Shown here one piece after another: positions 63,180-64,000 of a stretch of DNA of 64,000 nucleotides. Within the stretch, counting starts at the first letter, position 1, and each line of letters begins with the position of its first letter. The DNA is from JAJDZL01 sp965221175 (GTDB lineage Bacteria; Pseudomonadota; Gammaproteobacteria; Arenicellales; JAJDZL01). Location of the stretch: assembly GCA_965221175.1 (NCBI GenBank), contig OZ244867.1, positions 682,001 to 746,000 of the forward strand. Reading direction: 5' to 3'. Under the pieces are notes generated by a model. That model did no database searches and was not told the origin of the DNA. It saw nothing but the letters and a program-made list of their open reading frames with translations. The translations under genes were made by a program, and so were the position numbers.

Positions 63180-64000
63180 ATGACTAAGAATCTGTTGTTA
63201 TTGATTATTGGACTTGCCTCTGTTTATGTCGTCATTTCAGCATTTCTTTTTATTTACCAGAAGCATCTAATCCACGTTCCGTTCACCGAATGGACAGGCA
63301 CGCCGAAAGACAAAGGACTCACCTATGAAGACGTGGTTCTGACGAACAGCAAAGATCATGCAGAACTTCATGGCTGGTTTATCCCTCATCAGCAGTCAAA
63401 ATACACGTTCATGCTATTCAGCGGTAATGCTGGAAACATGTCTTATATGCTCGATACTTTTAAGATGTTTCACGAACTAGGATATTCGATATTCATCTAT
63501 GACTACCGCGGCTATGGCAAAAGCCGAGGTAAACTGACGGAAAGTGCAATGTATAGTGATGCAAACCTTGCGTGGACATACCTGACTGAAACTAGGAATA
63601 TTCCTGCAGAACAGATCATAGTTTTTGGACGATCGATGGGAGCTGCGATGGCGACCTGGTTGGCCACTGCCCACAAGCCTGCTGCACTGATCATGGAATC
63701 AAGCTTCACATCGCTTGTAGACATGGGGAGAATCTACTACAAATGGCTGCCAACAAAATACCTGCTAAGGTGGCAGTATGACAACCTGTCAAGAATATCC
63801 ACAATTCAGAGTCCGACGTTGTTCATACACAGTCCGGATGATGAACTGATTCCTTATTTACACAGTGAAAGACTGTTTGAAGCAGCCACTGCACGAAAGG
63901 AATTCCTTACAATTTCAGGTGACCATATGGAAGGTTTTGTGGAGAGCGGTGATGTTTACATCAGCGGCATAAGCGATTTCATCAACCGACTAGATCAATA
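63180..64000 (+). CDS. Alpha/beta hydrolase, BEM46-like, membrane-anchored
   Basis: An open frame of at least 273 codons reaching the window edge, where the last two bases (TA) may begin its stop codon. Residues 5-26 form an N-terminal hydrophobic anchor. The nucleophile is Ser152 in FGRSMGAA. The acid is Asp220 or Asp221 (HSPDDELIP), and His249 (SGDHMEGF) completes the triad. YDYRGYGKSRG is the usual oxyanion-region stretch. The substrate is unknown. GAGG lies 13 bases before the ATG. Confidence 0.85.
   Translation, partial: MTKNLLLLIIGLASVYVVISAFLFIYQKHLIHVPFTEWTGTPKDKGLTYEDVVLTNSKDHAELHGWFIPHQQSKYTFMLFSGNAGNMSYMLDTFKMFHELGYSIFIYDYRGYGKSRGKLTESAMYSDANLAWTYLTETRNIPAEQIIVFGRSMGAAMATWLATAHKPAALIMESSFTSLVDMGRIYYKWLPTKYLLRWQYDNLSRISTIQSPTLFIHSPDDELIPYLHSERLFEAATARKEFLTISGDHMEGFVESGDVYISGISDFINRLDQ

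Overview
The window comes from a free-standing gammaproteobacterial chromosome of moderate GC (mid-40s per cent by eye). The evidence is the unbroken order tRNA-Tyr, tRNA-Gly, tRNA-Thr, tuf, tRNA-Trp, secE, nusG, rplKAJL, rpoBC, rpsLG, fusA, tuf, then the S10, spc and alpha ribosomal operons. An Escherichia-type gshA, a two-domain BirA, a zinc-free S14 and a zinc-binding L36 agree with this. I cannot name a genus. I see no prophage, insertion sequence, plasmid gene or CRISPR array.

Bases 1-6383 (all minus strand): the 5' end of dapB, then a tight operon read as mdh, glycosyltransferase, nucleosidase-like protein, SPL-family radical SAM enzyme and SDR oxidoreductase. Next to it is a second pair, a SAM hydrolase and a DUF924 protein. 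Bases 6460-38312 (all minus strand): about 32 kb of transcription and translation genes, with every expected ribosomal protein gene, rpoA, rpoB, rpoC, secY, secE, nusG, fusA, two tuf copies and four tRNAs. Clear sigma-70 promoters precede the tRNA-tuf cluster (38338-38366) and rpsL (24379-24407). The rpsL promoter is followed by a leader with two hairpins, the second of which looks like an intrinsic terminator.

Bases 38551-39685 are a small decayed patch: a frameshifted transglutaminase-like gene joined to a frameshifted fragment of a DNA methyltransferase, beside tRNA-Thr(TGT). Bases 39881-50563 hold a PhyH/EctD-like dioxygenase, birA, a zinc-type CDF exporter and ZIP transporter, ispG, ilvD, and a Gld-type ABC module (permease, GldG-like, DUF4340) with no ATPase gene beside it. 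Bases 50869-57147 hold gshA, a GhrA-type reductase, an FKBP isomerase, a UPF0434 protein, ATP sulfurylase and DAHP synthase. Bases 57281-62998 are a complete five-gene peptide-type ABC importer with a perfect 15-bp stem between the binding-protein gene and the permeases. The window ends in an alpha/beta hydrolase.

Most of the window is conserved housekeeping DNA and I do not claim an unknown system in it. The points most worth a second look are: (1) an RNA polymerase beta subunit of 1497 residues whose SI1 insertion contains a duplicated module; (2) the two near-identical tuf genes, whose identity stops abruptly near both gene ends; (3) the rpsL leader; (4) the radical SAM and nucleosidase pair; (5) the ATPase-less Gld module; and (6) the degraded methyltransferase patch.
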